Below are positions 17,809-25,181 of a stretch of 43,264 nucleotides of DNA, one piece after another. Every line of letters starts with the position of its first letter. Within the stretch, counting starts at the first letter, position 1. This DNA comes from Acidobacteria bacterium UBA7540. Its GTDB lineage: Bacteria > Acidobacteriota > Terriglobia > UBA7540. A model generated the notes under the pieces. That model saw only the letters and a program-made list of their open reading frames with translations, searched no databases and was not told the DNA's origin. The stretch is taken from NCBI GenBank assembly GCA_002478145.1, contig DLMI01000155.1:123-43386 (forward strand). Reading direction: 5' to 3'. Both the position numbers and the translations under genes were made by a program.

Positions 17809-19194
17809 CTACAAGGTCGGGATTACCTCGCTTGTTATTTCATTAATAGCGGCCACAACTTTCGTTGCGGCTTCGTAAGCGCGCTGATAGCGGATCAGGT
17901 TCGCAGCCTCCTCATCCCAAGACACACGCGCGATATCCGCGCGTTGCTTTTGCAGTTGCATGAGAACCAGGCCCACGGCTTCTTGCTCGTCCGTGGCGCT
18001 TGATACCTTATTGCCGACCCTGCAAACAAGGTTCGAGTAAAAGTGCGTTGCTGTCTCACCCTTTACAACCGCCTGCTTCCGAATGTTCGCCATGGCCAGA
18101 GCATTAGCGTTGTCCCCTTGTGTGCCGTCGGCGCTGGCGGCGATCCTGGAGGGGTCGGTGATGGCCGTGGCCATGTTGTCAGCCGCGCCGCCCTTCGATC
18201 CCGGCAAAGGCTGGACAACCGGTTGGAAGAAGTTGCCCCCAGGGTCGCCGTTCAAATCGTACCCTTTCTGGTTCTGGCTGTTAATAGATGTGATGATACC
18301 CGATGCGAGGTTATCTGTATTGGAAAGTACGGACGGAATCGCCTGGTCCCGCGCTTCCAGCAGTCCTGCCAGTTGGCCACCGGTAAACTTCAAAGTCACA
18401 TCGGTGCCTGGAGAGAAGATGTGCAGGAATCCGGTGTCTGGGTCCGCCGCCGTGCTTAGGGAAAAACTTTGGGCGGCAGCGACCAGCGGCACTCCGTTGC
18501 TCGTCGTGACTGTGAGGCTTCCGTCGCCCGAGTCCGTCACCACCACGTCCACAAGTTTCGAAAGACGGTCAAGCACCGAGTGCCGCTGATGATCGAGCCT
18601 CCCGGCCTGCTCGCTGTCGCCCTGTAGACTTGCGACGGGTTGATTCAGGCTGGCCAACTGTGCCGTGTGCGAGTCGATCTCTTCGACCGTCTGCCTCACC
18701 TCCTGGTCAACCCTCTCCTGAATGGTACGCAGTTGCTGCCCGGTCTCGCGGAAGGCCGAAGCCACGTTTTGTCCTGCCGAGATTACGACTTGACGCGCGG
18801 GGACATGGGTGGGATTTGCAGAAAGCTCCTGGAAGCTGTTGAACAACCGGTTGATGGCGTCGTCGAGCCCGGTGCCCTCCGTTTCATGGAAAAGCGACAG
18901 CACCGGATTCATGGAGCTCACAAAAAATTTGAGACGGTTCTGCTGCTGGATTTCTTCGTCGATCAGAAGTTCCAGGATATGGTCGCGGACACTTTGGACT
19001 CCCTCGAAATTCACCCCATTGCCAATCGAAATCTGCCCTGTGTCCAGAGGGGGGGCCTCAGTCAGAATGGGAAGCTGCCGGGAGTAACCGGGCGTGTTGA
19101 CGTTGGAGAGGTTATTCGCAGTAGTGTCAAGCGCGCCTTGCTGCGCAAGAAGAGACCGCACCGCAAGCGAAAGACTTCCGAATAGATTCGACAC
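17809..19194 (-). CDS. flgK: Flagellar hook-associated protein 1
   Basis: FlgK forms the first junction ring between hook and filament. The 461-aa protein has the N-terminal rod/hook helix signature LDTTANNLSNVNTPGYSRQ (about 22-40) and the C-terminal partner helix EEAANLIRYQRAYEAATKVV, the two coiled segments that pack in the filament core. The middle contains the usual Ser/Thr-rich beta domain (VVVTDSGDGSLTVTTSNG). Translation appears to start at GTG (19194), 15 bases after the flgN stop, with GGGG upstream. Length is at the short end for FlgK but both ends are intact. No flgL follows. Confidence 0.92.
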   Translation of the reverse strand: MSNLFGSLSLAVRSLLAQQGALDTTANNLSNVNTPGYSRQLPILTEAPPLDTGQISIGNGVNFEGVQSVRDHILELLIDEEIQQQNRLKFFVSSMNPVLSLFHETEGTGLDDAINRLFNSFQELSANPTHVPARQVVISAGQNVASAFRETGQQLRTIQERVDQEVRQTVEEIDSHTAQLASLNQPVASLQGDSEQAGRLDHQRHSVLDRLSKLVDVVVTDSGDGSLTVTTSNGVPLVAAAQSFSLSTAADPDTGFLHIFSPGTDVTLKFTGGQLAGLLEARDQAIPSVLSNTDNLASGIITSINSQNQKGYDLNGDPGGNFFQPVVQPLPGSKGGAADNMATAITDPSRIAASADGTQGDNANALAMANIRKQAVVKGETATHFYSNLVCRVGNKVSSATDEQEAVGLVLMQLQKQRADIARVSWDEEAANLIRYQRAYEAATKVVAAINEITSEVIPTL

Positions 19195-19209
19195 AGCTCA
19201 GACCCCTAC

Positions 19210-19683
19210 CTACGATGGAAATGACCGCGCGCTCCCGCCCGGCGATGGACTGTAAGTTCCAATGTAGTTGGCCATCACGTTGATCAGAACATTGATCGAG
19301 CGGCGCGAGCGCCTCAACTGCCCGGCGTAGACTCGGTTCAGCCGCCGCACGCGCTTCTGGACCACTTCGAGATCGTCCATGACTTGTCGCAACTGCAATG
19401 AGGAGCCAGCATCACACAGCCCTTGGAACGCGGCCGGACTCATCCCCTCAGGTTGCAGGCCGGATGCCACAGCCATTTGGCCCCGCAGAACCCTCAACTC
19501 GTCGTCCAGGGCGCTGATTCCGGAACAGAGGCTTTTTTGATACGAGATATGCTCACGAATCGCTTCCAAGTCCATGCCGGTGAAGGACTTTCGGCATTCG
19601 CGAAGTTCCCTGGCCGTCAGCCGCAGACTTGCCACTCGCCTCTTAAGAAGCCCAATGTACTGCCCAGTTTGTGACCTCTTCAT
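19210..19683 (-). CDS. flgN: Probable FlgN-type flagellar export chaperone
   Basis: FlgN guards FlgK and FlgL before export. This 157-aa, largely helical and coiled-coil protein lies directly before flgK, where flgN is usually found. The C-terminal helix RRSINVLINVMANYIGTYSP resembles the FlgN end that binds hook-associated proteins. The family diverges strongly, so the call rests on length, helical pattern and position. The ATG at 19683 lies 3 bases after the stop of the 63-aa gene. Confidence 0.65.
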   Translation of the reverse strand: MKRSQTGQYIGLLKRRVASLRLTARELRECRKSFTGMDLEAIREHISYQKSLCSGISALDDELRVLRGQMAVASGLQPEGMSPAAFQGLCDAGSSLQLRQVMDDLEVVQKRVRRLNRVYAGQLRRSRRSINVLINVMANYIGTYSPSPGGSARSFPS

Positions 19684-19686
19684 GGC

Positions 19687-19878
19687 TCAGACCGAAATGT
19701 CAACGTGATGCTCTTGCTCGTTGTCGTCAATCGGCTCCTCCCCTTCATTCATTTCTATTTCACGGTTCTGGGTTCGGAGCCTTTTCTCCACGTGGTACGA
19801 GGCCGCATGTGCCCGCTGTTCTCGCGAGTCTGCGGCGCGAATGGGCTCAGGAATGGAAGGGGTTGAGAACTCATCCAT
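19687..19878 (-). CDS. Small acidic protein between flgM and flgN
   Basis: A 63-aa, strongly charged protein ending in HHVDISV; no family recognised. It has a perfect AGGAGG 9 bases before its ATG at 19878 and its stop lies 3 bases before flgN, so it fits the operon as a real small gene. It overlaps, in another frame, the implausible tail of flgM, which suggests that the flgM tail is not genuine. A flagellar role is inferred only from position. Confidence 0.6.
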   Translation of the reverse strand: MDEFSTPSIPEPIRAADSREQRAHAASYHVEKRLRTQNREIEMNEGEEPIDDNEQEHHVDISV

Positions 19879-20198
19879 GGGCGCGGCCTCCTAGCTTTCA
19901 TCGTCCCCGTTACTCCTTGCCCCAGCAGATCAGAAGACATCGCCTGCGCAATCTGGTGGATGGGCACCTCGTAGCTACCCGCCTCGATCGCTTGTCTGAG
20001 GACGGCAACACGTTCCTGGCGCAGGTCCGGCAAACCGTCGAGGTCCGCCTTCAATTGTTGAACCTTCTCACGGTCAACCGAAAACTGGACCTCATCTGGA
20101 AAAAGGCCCACCTTCTCTCCCTTGATTTTGGGTTGGGGAGGACTACAACGCCCCAACCCTTTGTGGCCCAACGATTTCCGGAAAGGCCAAGGAAACAT
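19755..20198 (-). CDS. flgM: Anti-sigma-28 factor FlgM with an implausible extended tail
   Basis: FlgM holds FliA inactive until the hook is finished. The FlgM core is clear: VQFSVDREKVQQLKADL and LPDLRQERVAVLRQAIEAGSYEV, then IHQIAQAMSSDLLG, ending near residue 95, which is the usual FlgM length. The frame then continues about 50 residues of Arg/Pro/Ser-rich sequence overlapping the 63-aa gene. If the four-base G run (CCCC at 19920-19923 on the plus strand) had three bases, the protein would end LLGKE with a TAA at 19910-19912, just before the AGGAGG of the next gene. The start at 20198 has AAAGG close by. A sigma-28 promoter precedes it. Confidence 0.82.
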   Translation of the reverse strand: MFPWPFRKSLGHKGLGRCSPPQPKIKGEKVGLFPDEVQFSVDREKVQQLKADLDGLPDLRQERVAVLRQAIEAGSYEVPIHQIAQAMSSDLLGQGVTGTMKARRPRPWMSSQPLPFLSPFAPQTRENSGHMRPRTTWRKGSEPRTVK

Positions 20199-20231
20199 CA
20201 ACCTTTATCCGCTGTCTCATCTATGTGCAAT

Positions 20232-20258
20232 CTATCGGCACCATGGCCAGAACCTTTA
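20232..20258 (-). promoter_or_regulatory. Sigma-28 (FliA) promoter of flgM
   Basis: On the minus strand TAAAGGTT, 11 bases, GCCGATAG. The -35 core TAAA is exact at 20255-20258, the spacing to the -10 is exactly 15 bases, and the -10 at 20232-20239 matches 7 of 8. It lies 34 bases upstream of the flgM start. Sigma-28 control of its own anti-sigma factor is the standard feedback loop. Confidence 0.8.
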
Positions 20259-20344
20259 GGCTTTCGTCAATTACTGCAAATTCCAGGCGCTTTCTCGGAA
20301 CGCGATAAGGCCGGGGTAGGTAGGCAAAGCTGATAAGAAGGGGC

Positions 20345-20495
20345 TACGGAAGTCTGAAGTCTGATTCGGAATTATGAACTGAATTGCCCTCTACCTACTG
20401 CCATCTGCATACCCCTTACTGCCCACCTACCGTCTTCCGATCGTGGTTCCCGAACCCTGTTCTTTCCCCACCTACCACAAACGGCCTACGACCTA
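20345..20495. repeat. Degenerate heptamer tandem repeats
   Basis: AGTCTGA-AGTCTGA, then CTCTACC-TACTGCC-ATCTGCA and, after 20470, CTACCAC-AAACGGC-CTACGAC-CTACGTC. It is the same repeat family as at 71-163; CTACCAC and CTACGAC units are shared. Confidence 0.8.
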
Positions 20496-20505
20496 CGTCC
20501 TTTCC

Positions 20506-20617
20506 TTTCAACAACATTCCCGCTTTAAACAGCTAACTATCTTTCTTTTCATAGACATTCCCGCTTCACCGCCAAGTTTTCCACAGCGGTCCTTTGTTTT
20601 CAATAACATTCCCGATT
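20506..20617. repeat. Three 20-bp direct repeats (iteron-like)
   Basis: Copies at 20506-20525, 20547-20566 and 20598-20617 share TTTCA-N3-ACATTCCCG-N-TT, with 17-18 of 20 bases identical to the first copy. Start-to-start distances are 41 and 51 bases, close to 4 and 5 helical turns, so bound proteins would lie on one face. This is not the 7-bp repeat type. It lies about 250 bases upstream of the flgM promoter. It could be an operator cluster; the binding factor is unknown. Confidence 0.6.
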
Positions 20618-20714
20618 CGTTCGTTCACTTTTTAAACTTACTACGATTTTTTCTCCACGCATGGTGTGACATCTTGTCCTGGGGTGCGGAACGGCCGAAG
20701 CGTGCCGCCAACTC

Positions 20715-20845
20715 CTCGAATGCAGTAGGCAGTAGGCGGTGGCGAGAAGTGAGAAGGCAACTCACAATCCATAATTCACAGTTCAGCATTGCCCCAGCCC
20801 GAGCGCCTGCCACCTGACACCTGAATCCTGAATCCTGTTTCTTCC
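20715..20845. repeat. Degenerate heptamer tandem repeats
   Basis: CAGTAGG-CAGTAGG-CGGTGGC-GAGAAGT-GAGAAGG, later CAATCCA-TAATTCA-CAGTTCA, and ACCTGAC-ACCTGAA-TCCTGAA-TCCTGTT. Same dispersed family. Confidence 0.8.
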
Positions 20846-21193
20846 CCAACCCCACTTACAATCCTAGCCTATCGCTGCGGCATGTCAAGAGACATGAAGT
20901 CCACTTCCGATGTGTCCCCTGAACTCACCCTCGACCTGAGGCGCACTGTCTTGAAGTGGGCAGTTAGCAGAAGGCGCGGGCAGAACGCGGGGGTGAGGAG
21001 GGAGCGTGCGAGGGAGGCTGTCAGCGGTTGGTTCAAAAAGCGGGGCCAAGGACCGGGAGCTGGAAAGACAGTGACGAATCGCGCGACCGGCGCTGTCATC
21101 CTGAGCCGGCCGTGTGTTTTAGCAGACGAAGGATCTCCGTAGTGCAGGCGCCAGGCATGATGCCGATGTTGAATTCTGAACTACTTTCCTGTC
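20846..21193. other. Gene-poor spacer with a dispersed CATCCTGAG-type motif
   Basis: No convincing gene. A short plus-strand frame beginning at 20882 (MSRDMKSTSDVSPELTLD) loses coding character after about 30 codons. TGTCATCCTGAG near 21095 followed by GAAGGATCTC near 21130 resembles a short dispersed element seen in many environmental bacteria; compare the candidate element at 26842-26920. Confidence 0.35.
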
Positions 21194-22192
21194 TTAGCCC
21201 CATATGCCCGGCCAGTGAAGGACCGCGCTCCCTTGTCCGGCAGAGACTCGCATTTCAAGCAACTGGATAATGTTTGGCATTTCGACTTCTAGAGTCTTCG
21301 CCCACTTGGTTCTCTCCTCATCGCTCTGACTGAGAGCGCAGCTATCGAGCAGCTCCTTGTACTTGTTCTGATCACCCAGCGTGATGCGGGGAGGCTCTCC
21401 TCCAACTCTCACCCCGTGCATCAAGCAAACAAGATCCGCTGCCCGGACGATCTCCACCAAAACTACGTTTTGCCGCGCTTCCTGAGGTCGGTGGTGGTGT
21501 TCGAGCACCTCAATGAGCTCGGCGGAAAAGTTCCAACTGAGGCCAATGCATTTGCCGACCGAACAGTGGTCAACTCCAAATTGTTTCTGCTCCGATTCAA
21601 GTGACTCTCCCCAAAGGATGGCGCCGGGCGTAACATTGGGTTCCGTTGACCGCAGGGCAAGAATGAGAAGAGGAAGAACTCCTACATCGTGCAGGAGTCC
21701 TGCCAAATATGCCTGCTCCACCTCCGGGTAGCGGAGACAGAGGGCGCTGCGCGCACTCAAAGTCGCGGTTAACAGGCTGTGCTGCCAGAAGGACTGCAAT
21801 TCGGTGGGAGAAAAACGGCTTCCGACGCACTCCACTAGCGAACAGTTCAGTACCAATGTCCTCAGCCGTTCCGTCCCCAAGAGGATCACCGCGTGTTCGA
21901 TGTTGGAAACTCTTTCCCGCAAACCCAACAAAGGCGAGTTGCACAAGCGAAGGACCTGTGCGGCAAGGCTGGGGTCAGTTCGAATTACCCCGCAGACGCG
22001 CCTCAAGTCCACTGGTATGGTGTTTAACAAGGCGCTAAGCTCAAAAACATAAGCTGGGAGTGTGGGGATGCCGTCTACGAGCAGAGCCCTGATCTTGGCT
22101 TCTTGGCTCTGTTCCTTTTCCAAACGGTCTGATTCATCCGAACTTGCGCTCTCCCCACCCGCTCCACCCGGTCGGTTGAGTTGTGATGGCAT
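21194..22192 (-). CDS. HDOD-domain signalling protein
   Basis: HDOD proteins are HD-like regulators without the catalytic metal set, often linked to motility or biofilm control. The 332-aa product has an acidic, glycine-rich N-terminus, then the HDOD core: LPAYVFELSALLNT, SLAAQVLRLCNSPLLG, NIEHAVILLGTERLRTLVLN, FWQHSLLTATLSA and AYLAGLLHDVGVLPLL. LLHDVG retains an HD pair, as in many HDOD members. The start at 22192 is chosen for GGGAGAG upstream; a TTG-started extension exists to 22252. It lies in the flagellar block between fliA and flgM. Partner and signal are unknown. Confidence 0.85.
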   Translation of the reverse strand: MPSQLNRPGGAGGESASSDESDRLEKEQSQEAKIRALLVDGIPTLPAYVFELSALLNTIPVDLRRVCGVIRTDPSLAAQVLRLCNSPLLGLRERVSNIEHAVILLGTERLRTLVLNCSLVECVGSRFSPTELQSFWQHSLLTATLSARSALCLRYPEVEQAYLAGLLHDVGVLPLLILALRSTEPNVTPGAILWGESLESEQKQFGVDHCSVGKCIGLSWNFSAELIEVLEHHHRPQEARQNVVLVEIVRAADLVCLMHGVRVGGEPPRITLGDQNKYKELLDSCALSQSDEERTKWAKTLEVEMPNIIQLLEMRVSAGQGSAVLHWPGIWG

Positions 22193-22254
22193 GCCTTGTC
22201 TCTCTCCCAAAGCTCCATCGGCACGCGAGAGCAGGTCTTTAGGTGATGACAAAA

Positions 22255-22390
22255 AGGTAGGTGGTAGGCGGGGGGGGAGAACGACAGGCGACAGGTAGCA
22301 AGTGGCAGGAGCTAGGGGCGGGGGTTTTATAAATTATGAATTCTGAATTGTGAATTACTCACTGTCTACTGCTTACTGCCAACTGTTCTT
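22255..22390. repeat. Degenerate heptamer tandem repeats
   Basis: GACAGGC-GACAGGT, then AATTATG-AATTCTG-AATTGTG-AATTACT and CACTGTC-TACTGCT-TACTGCC. The array abuts the truncated end of the fliM remnant. Confidence 0.85.
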
Positions 22391-22418
22391 CCCAACGCCC
22401 AAAGGAAGACACGAGAGG

Positions 22419-22598
22419 TTACGCGCGGAGGATCTTTGAGTCCTCCAGAGTGCGTGCTGGGTCATCGGCGGCGCGGCGGAAGTTGCAGGCGGTCACGTTC
22501 TCGTTCCTGCCCCCCGGCTGTCCGAAATCGCGAACCCGGTCTCGCGCTGCGTGGAAGAGCGCGTCGATTTCGTCGTGGTTAAAGATCTTGTCAAATAT
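22419..22598 (-). pseudogene. fliM: fliM remnant: N-terminal CheY-binding stub
   Basis: Right after fliA the minus strand encodes FDKIFNHDEIDALFHAAR, the conserved N-terminal motif of FliM that binds phosphorylated CheY, then a linker and VTACNFRRAA where FliM normally begins its core domain. The frame then diverges and ends at 22419, giving 59 residues instead of more than 300. The expected start codon is ATA (22598-22596) rather than ATG. It overlaps the 3' tail of fliA in another frame. Recognition of the motif is direct; loss of function is inference. Confidence 0.72.
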
Positions 22599-23452
22599 TT
22601 CCCGCCCGCCAGCTCACTCGTCCTTTCCAAGGGCGCTCGCGCAGTCCCCCGCGCATTGAGCAGTTCCTCCATTCGCGCTCGCAGGCGGATAACCACTGCG
22701 GAGTGCAACTGTGAGACTCGAGCCTCCCCGATACCCAGAACCGCCCCCACTTCCCTCATCGTGAGTTCCTCGTGATAGTAAAGCGCCAGCAGTTGGCACT
22801 CCCGCTCAGGGAGTTCGCCAATGGCCTCTGCTAGAAATCCCGTCATTTCGGAGCGCAAACAAAGGAAAAACGGATCTTCGGCAGGCGTGGATGAGCCGAG
22901 GGAACTGACCGCGCGATCAGACCCCTCTTCCATTGTTTCTGCCTGCAAGCTTCTCAAGTCGAGCCCCCGTAGTTCTCCCAGTAAGTGCTGGAATTTGTCG
23001 AGACTCATGCCCAGCTCTTCAGCCAGTTGAGACTCCGACGGGGAGTATCCCAAGCGCGCGCTTAATTTCTGATGGGCCTCCGCGATTTGGCGGGCCTTCC
23101 TGCGCAGCGGGCGGGGGCTCCAGTCAAGATCACGCAAGCTATCCAATATCGCCCCGTGTATGCGGTATTTGGCGTACGCCTTGAGGTCAACATGGCGCTC
23201 GGGGTCAAACCTCTGAATGGCCTCGATCAGTCCAAGAATGCCCGCATGGATCAGGTCTTCAAGCAGAACATGCGGTGGAAGCCGATCATGAATTCGCTTT
23301 GCGATGTATTTGACCTGAGGAAGCTGATCAACTAACAGACGCTCACGCTCGGCTTGGTTCAGATTGCCAAAGGAGGCATAAGCAGGTTTCACCTCCCGCA
23401 ACGCCTGGACGCTATGGTCTCTCTGGGGTTGGGTTGTTACAAAGGTGCTCAT
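22493..23452 (-). CDS. fliA: RNA polymerase sigma-28 factor (FliA/WhiG family)
   Basis: Directs transcription of late flagellar genes and is held by FlgM. The 319-aa product shows region 2 (LPQVKYIAKRIHDRLPPHVLLEDLIHAG, then AYAKYRIHGAILDSLRDLDW, the FliA hallmark), region 3 (LGYSPSESQLAEELGMSL) and region 4 with LPERECQLLALYYHEELTMREVG and the helix-turn-helix GIGEARVSQLHSAVVIRLR. About 60 Ser/Thr/Arg-rich residues follow, beyond normal FliA length; one extra G in the G run at 22646-22650 would end the protein as CASALGKDE at 22614. The start at 23452 lies 4 bases after the upstream gene. Confidence 0.9.
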   Translation of the reverse strand: MSTFVTTQPQRDHSVQALREVKPAYASFGNLNQAERERLLVDQLPQVKYIAKRIHDRLPPHVLLEDLIHAGILGLIEAIQRFDPERHVDLKAYAKYRIHGAILDSLRDLDWSPRPLRRKARQIAEAHQKLSARLGYSPSESQLAEELGMSLDKFQHLLGELRGLDLRSLQAETMEEGSDRAVSSLGSSTPAEDPFFLCLRSEMTGFLAEAIGELPERECQLLALYYHEELTMREVGAVLGIGEARVSQLHSAVVIRLRARMEELLNARGTARAPLERTSELAGGKYLTRSLTTTKSTRSSTQRETGFAISDSRGAGTRT

Positions 23453-23456
23453 CGCA

Positions 23457-23807
23457 CTACCCCCACGGAATGCGGCAAGAGCTCCAACCCCAATCGAACA
23501 GGTGGGCCCGCATTCTCTTGTAGTCTTCAAGACTCTGAGTCAGATCTTGATTTGCTTTCTCAAGCTCGCGACGCAGCCGCCTGACTTCTGCCCGATGCTG
23601 AGAATAAGAGTTCTCAAGCGATAATGCCGCGTGCGCAAACGAGCGGAACGCCTTCAAGCGAGATTGCTTCGCAGAGCGTTGGCGCAACTGACATGTGAGG
23701 GTAGGCGCGGTCCTTCTTGGCTGCCTCCCAGGAAAAATCTGCATGGCTCGATGGGTAACAGCAGGAAACATGCCATTTTCCAGCCCCCAATCTAAGTTTC
23801 TTCTCAC
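23457..23807 (-). CDS. Coiled-coil protein between the sigma-54 activator and fliA
   Basis: A 116-aa basic protein, not recognised. The C-terminal half is a long heptad-type helix (SQHRAEVRRLRRELEKANQ, then DLTQSLEDYKRMRAHL) ending in FDWGWSSCRIPWG. Translation would start with GTG at 23807; an internal ATG 12 codons later is possible. It lies 10 bases after the activator stop and 4 bases before fliA, so it fits an operon. Coding status is supported by position and the helix, not by homology. Confidence 0.5.
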   Translation of the reverse strand: MRRNLDWGLENGMFPAVTHRAMQIFPGRQPRRTAPTLTCQLRQRSAKQSRLKAFRSFAHAALSLENSYSQHRAEVRRLRRELEKANQDLTQSLEDYKRMRAHLFDWGWSSCRIPWG

Positions 23808-23816
23808 CCGACCACT

Positions 23817-25016
23817 TCAAATTGGCAGGCTCAGGTATTCAGAGCGAAGCACTGGCATGTCTTCGGACAGGATGAATGCCCGCTCGATGATGTGTTGCAG
23901 CTCACGAACGTTCCCAGGCCACGAGTAGGCCTCCAAAGTCCTGGCCACCTCGAAGGCTATTGACTTGCACGGAACCGCAGCCTCGCGACAGAACGAGTCC
24001 AGAAAGTGAGCTGCCAAGGGGAGTATGTCTTCTCTCCTCTCTCGGAGCGGCGCAAGTTCGATCGGAAAAACGCATAGCCGATAGTAGAGCGCGTCGTTGA
24101 AGCGCCCTTCGGCCATGGCACGCGCCAGATCGACGTTCGTGGCTGCGATCACCCGCACATCCACCCGGAATACGTCCGGGCTTCCCAACCGTTGGACTTC
24201 CCCCTCTTGCAGGAAGCGCAGTAACTTGCCCTGCATGCCCAGAGGCAGTCCTCCCACTTCGTCCAGGAAAAGCGTGCCACCATGCGCAGAATGGATCCTT
24301 CCCAACCGCGACTGGAATGCTCCCGTGAAAGCCCCCCGACTATAGCCGAACAACTCAGACTCCAGGAGAGTCTCAGGAATCGCGGCAGAGTTCACAATGA
24401 CAAAAGGCTGCCGGGCCCGCGAGCCGAGATTGTGGATGGCTCGCGCCATCAGTTCTTTCCCAGTCCCCGTCTCCCCCATGATGAGAACCGTCGTATCACG
24501 CGGGATCACCAGTCTCGCCAGACGATAGGCCCGTTGCATCGCCCGGCTCGATCCCATCATCCCGGGCAATGGCTCTTCCCCCTTCACCTCCGTCACGATC
24601 CCAGCCGTGCCGCCCGGGCGCTCCCTCAACCCTTCCGCTCCTGTTTCGCACTCCCTCGACTCCTGCGCATCGGGAAAATCCAGTGGCAGGTCCTTTTGTG
24701 GGGAAAGCCTCTCAACCAGGCGGCGTTCCTCAACTTCGGAGCCAACGACCAGGACCTGCACCTGAGGATGGCGGGCCTTGATAATGTCAACCAACTCCGA
24801 CACATCAAGGTCTGGCAACCAACGATCAAGAAGGAGTGCTTTGAACGCTCCTTCCTCCACCAGTGATAACGCCTCGGCTCCGCCCAGCGCCTCTTCCACG
24901 GTCCAACTGCGAGACCCCAACCGTTTGAGAATGCGCTCCCGAAACTCTTTGTTTGCGCTCGCAACAACAGCGGCGCTGCGAGCCTCGCACGCCGGTTTTA
25001 AATCCGATGAGCTCAT
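23817..25016 (-). CDS. Sigma-54-dependent activator without DNA-binding domain (FlgR/FlrC-like)
   Basis: A 399-aa NtrC-type regulator. The N-terminal receiver keeps the phospho-Asp (Asp64 in LLLDRWLPDLD), but its acidic pair is replaced (VVASANKEF), so phospho-control may be lost or altered. The AAA+ domain is complete: GETGTGKE (Walker A), GAFTGAF (sigma-54 contact loop), GGTLFLDEVG (Walker B) and the arginine-rich RRLG/RE region through SWPGNVRELQHIIERA. The protein stops about 20 residues later (LSLPI) and lacks the Fis-type helix-turn-helix. Activators of this form, such as Helicobacter FlgR, act from solution on flagellar promoters. The start at 25016 is chosen over an upstream TTG. Neighbour of fliA. 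Confidence 0.9.
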   Translation of the reverse strand: MSSSDLKPACEARSAAVVASANKEFRERILKRLGSRSWTVEEALGGAEALSLVEEGAFKALLLDRWLPDLDVSELVDIIKARHPQVQVLVVGSEVEERRLVERLSPQKDLPLDFPDAQESRECETGAEGLRERPGGTAGIVTEVKGEEPLPGMMGSSRAMQRAYRLARLVIPRDTTVLIMGETGTGKELMARAIHNLGSRARQPFVIVNSAAIPETLLESELFGYSRGAFTGAFQSRLGRIHSAHGGTLFLDEVGGLPLGMQGKLLRFLQEGEVQRLGSPDVFRVDVRVIAATNVDLARAMAEGRFNDALYYRLCVFPIELAPLRERREDILPLAAHFLDSFCREAAVPCKSIAFEVARTLEAYSWPGNVRELQHIIERAFILSEDMPVLRSEYLSLPI

Positions 25017-25036
25017 CTTACATTCCAATGATACTT

Positions 25037-25042
25037 ATTATA
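25037..25042 (-). promoter_or_regulatory. Candidate -10 box for the sigma-54 activator
   Basis: A perfect TATAAT on the minus strand, about 20 bases before the ATG at 25016, in an AT-rich island unusual for this window. No good -35 hexamer is seen at the usual spacing; a regulated promoter is possible. Confidence 0.35.
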
Positions 25043-25054
25043 GAGATAGCATCA

Positions 25055-25090
25055 TTAGAGACTAATAAACCTTGTATTAGAATTCTCTAA
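25055..25090. other. Bipartite inverted repeat upstream of the sigma-54 activator
   Basis: TTAGAGA-CTAATA, a 7-base loop, TATTAG, a 3-base bulge and TCTCTAA: 13 paired bases in all. No T-run follows in the minus direction, so it is not a clear terminator. An operator or mRNA leader structure just upstream of the activator promoter is more likely. Confidence 0.5.
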
Positions 25091-25181
25091 GATTAAAGGG
25101 CGAGTAAGATGTGGGATCCTTCAGGCAAAAGAACTAACTTTGCCCTGCTTCACCATAGCCATAGCCTGCTGAGAAGCCCGT

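Noticed and set aside
20882..21142. Plus-strand frame starting MSRDMKSTSD
   Set aside because: The first 30 residues look plausible, but the remainder runs through repeat-like DNA and a dispersed motif; no ribosome site or homology.
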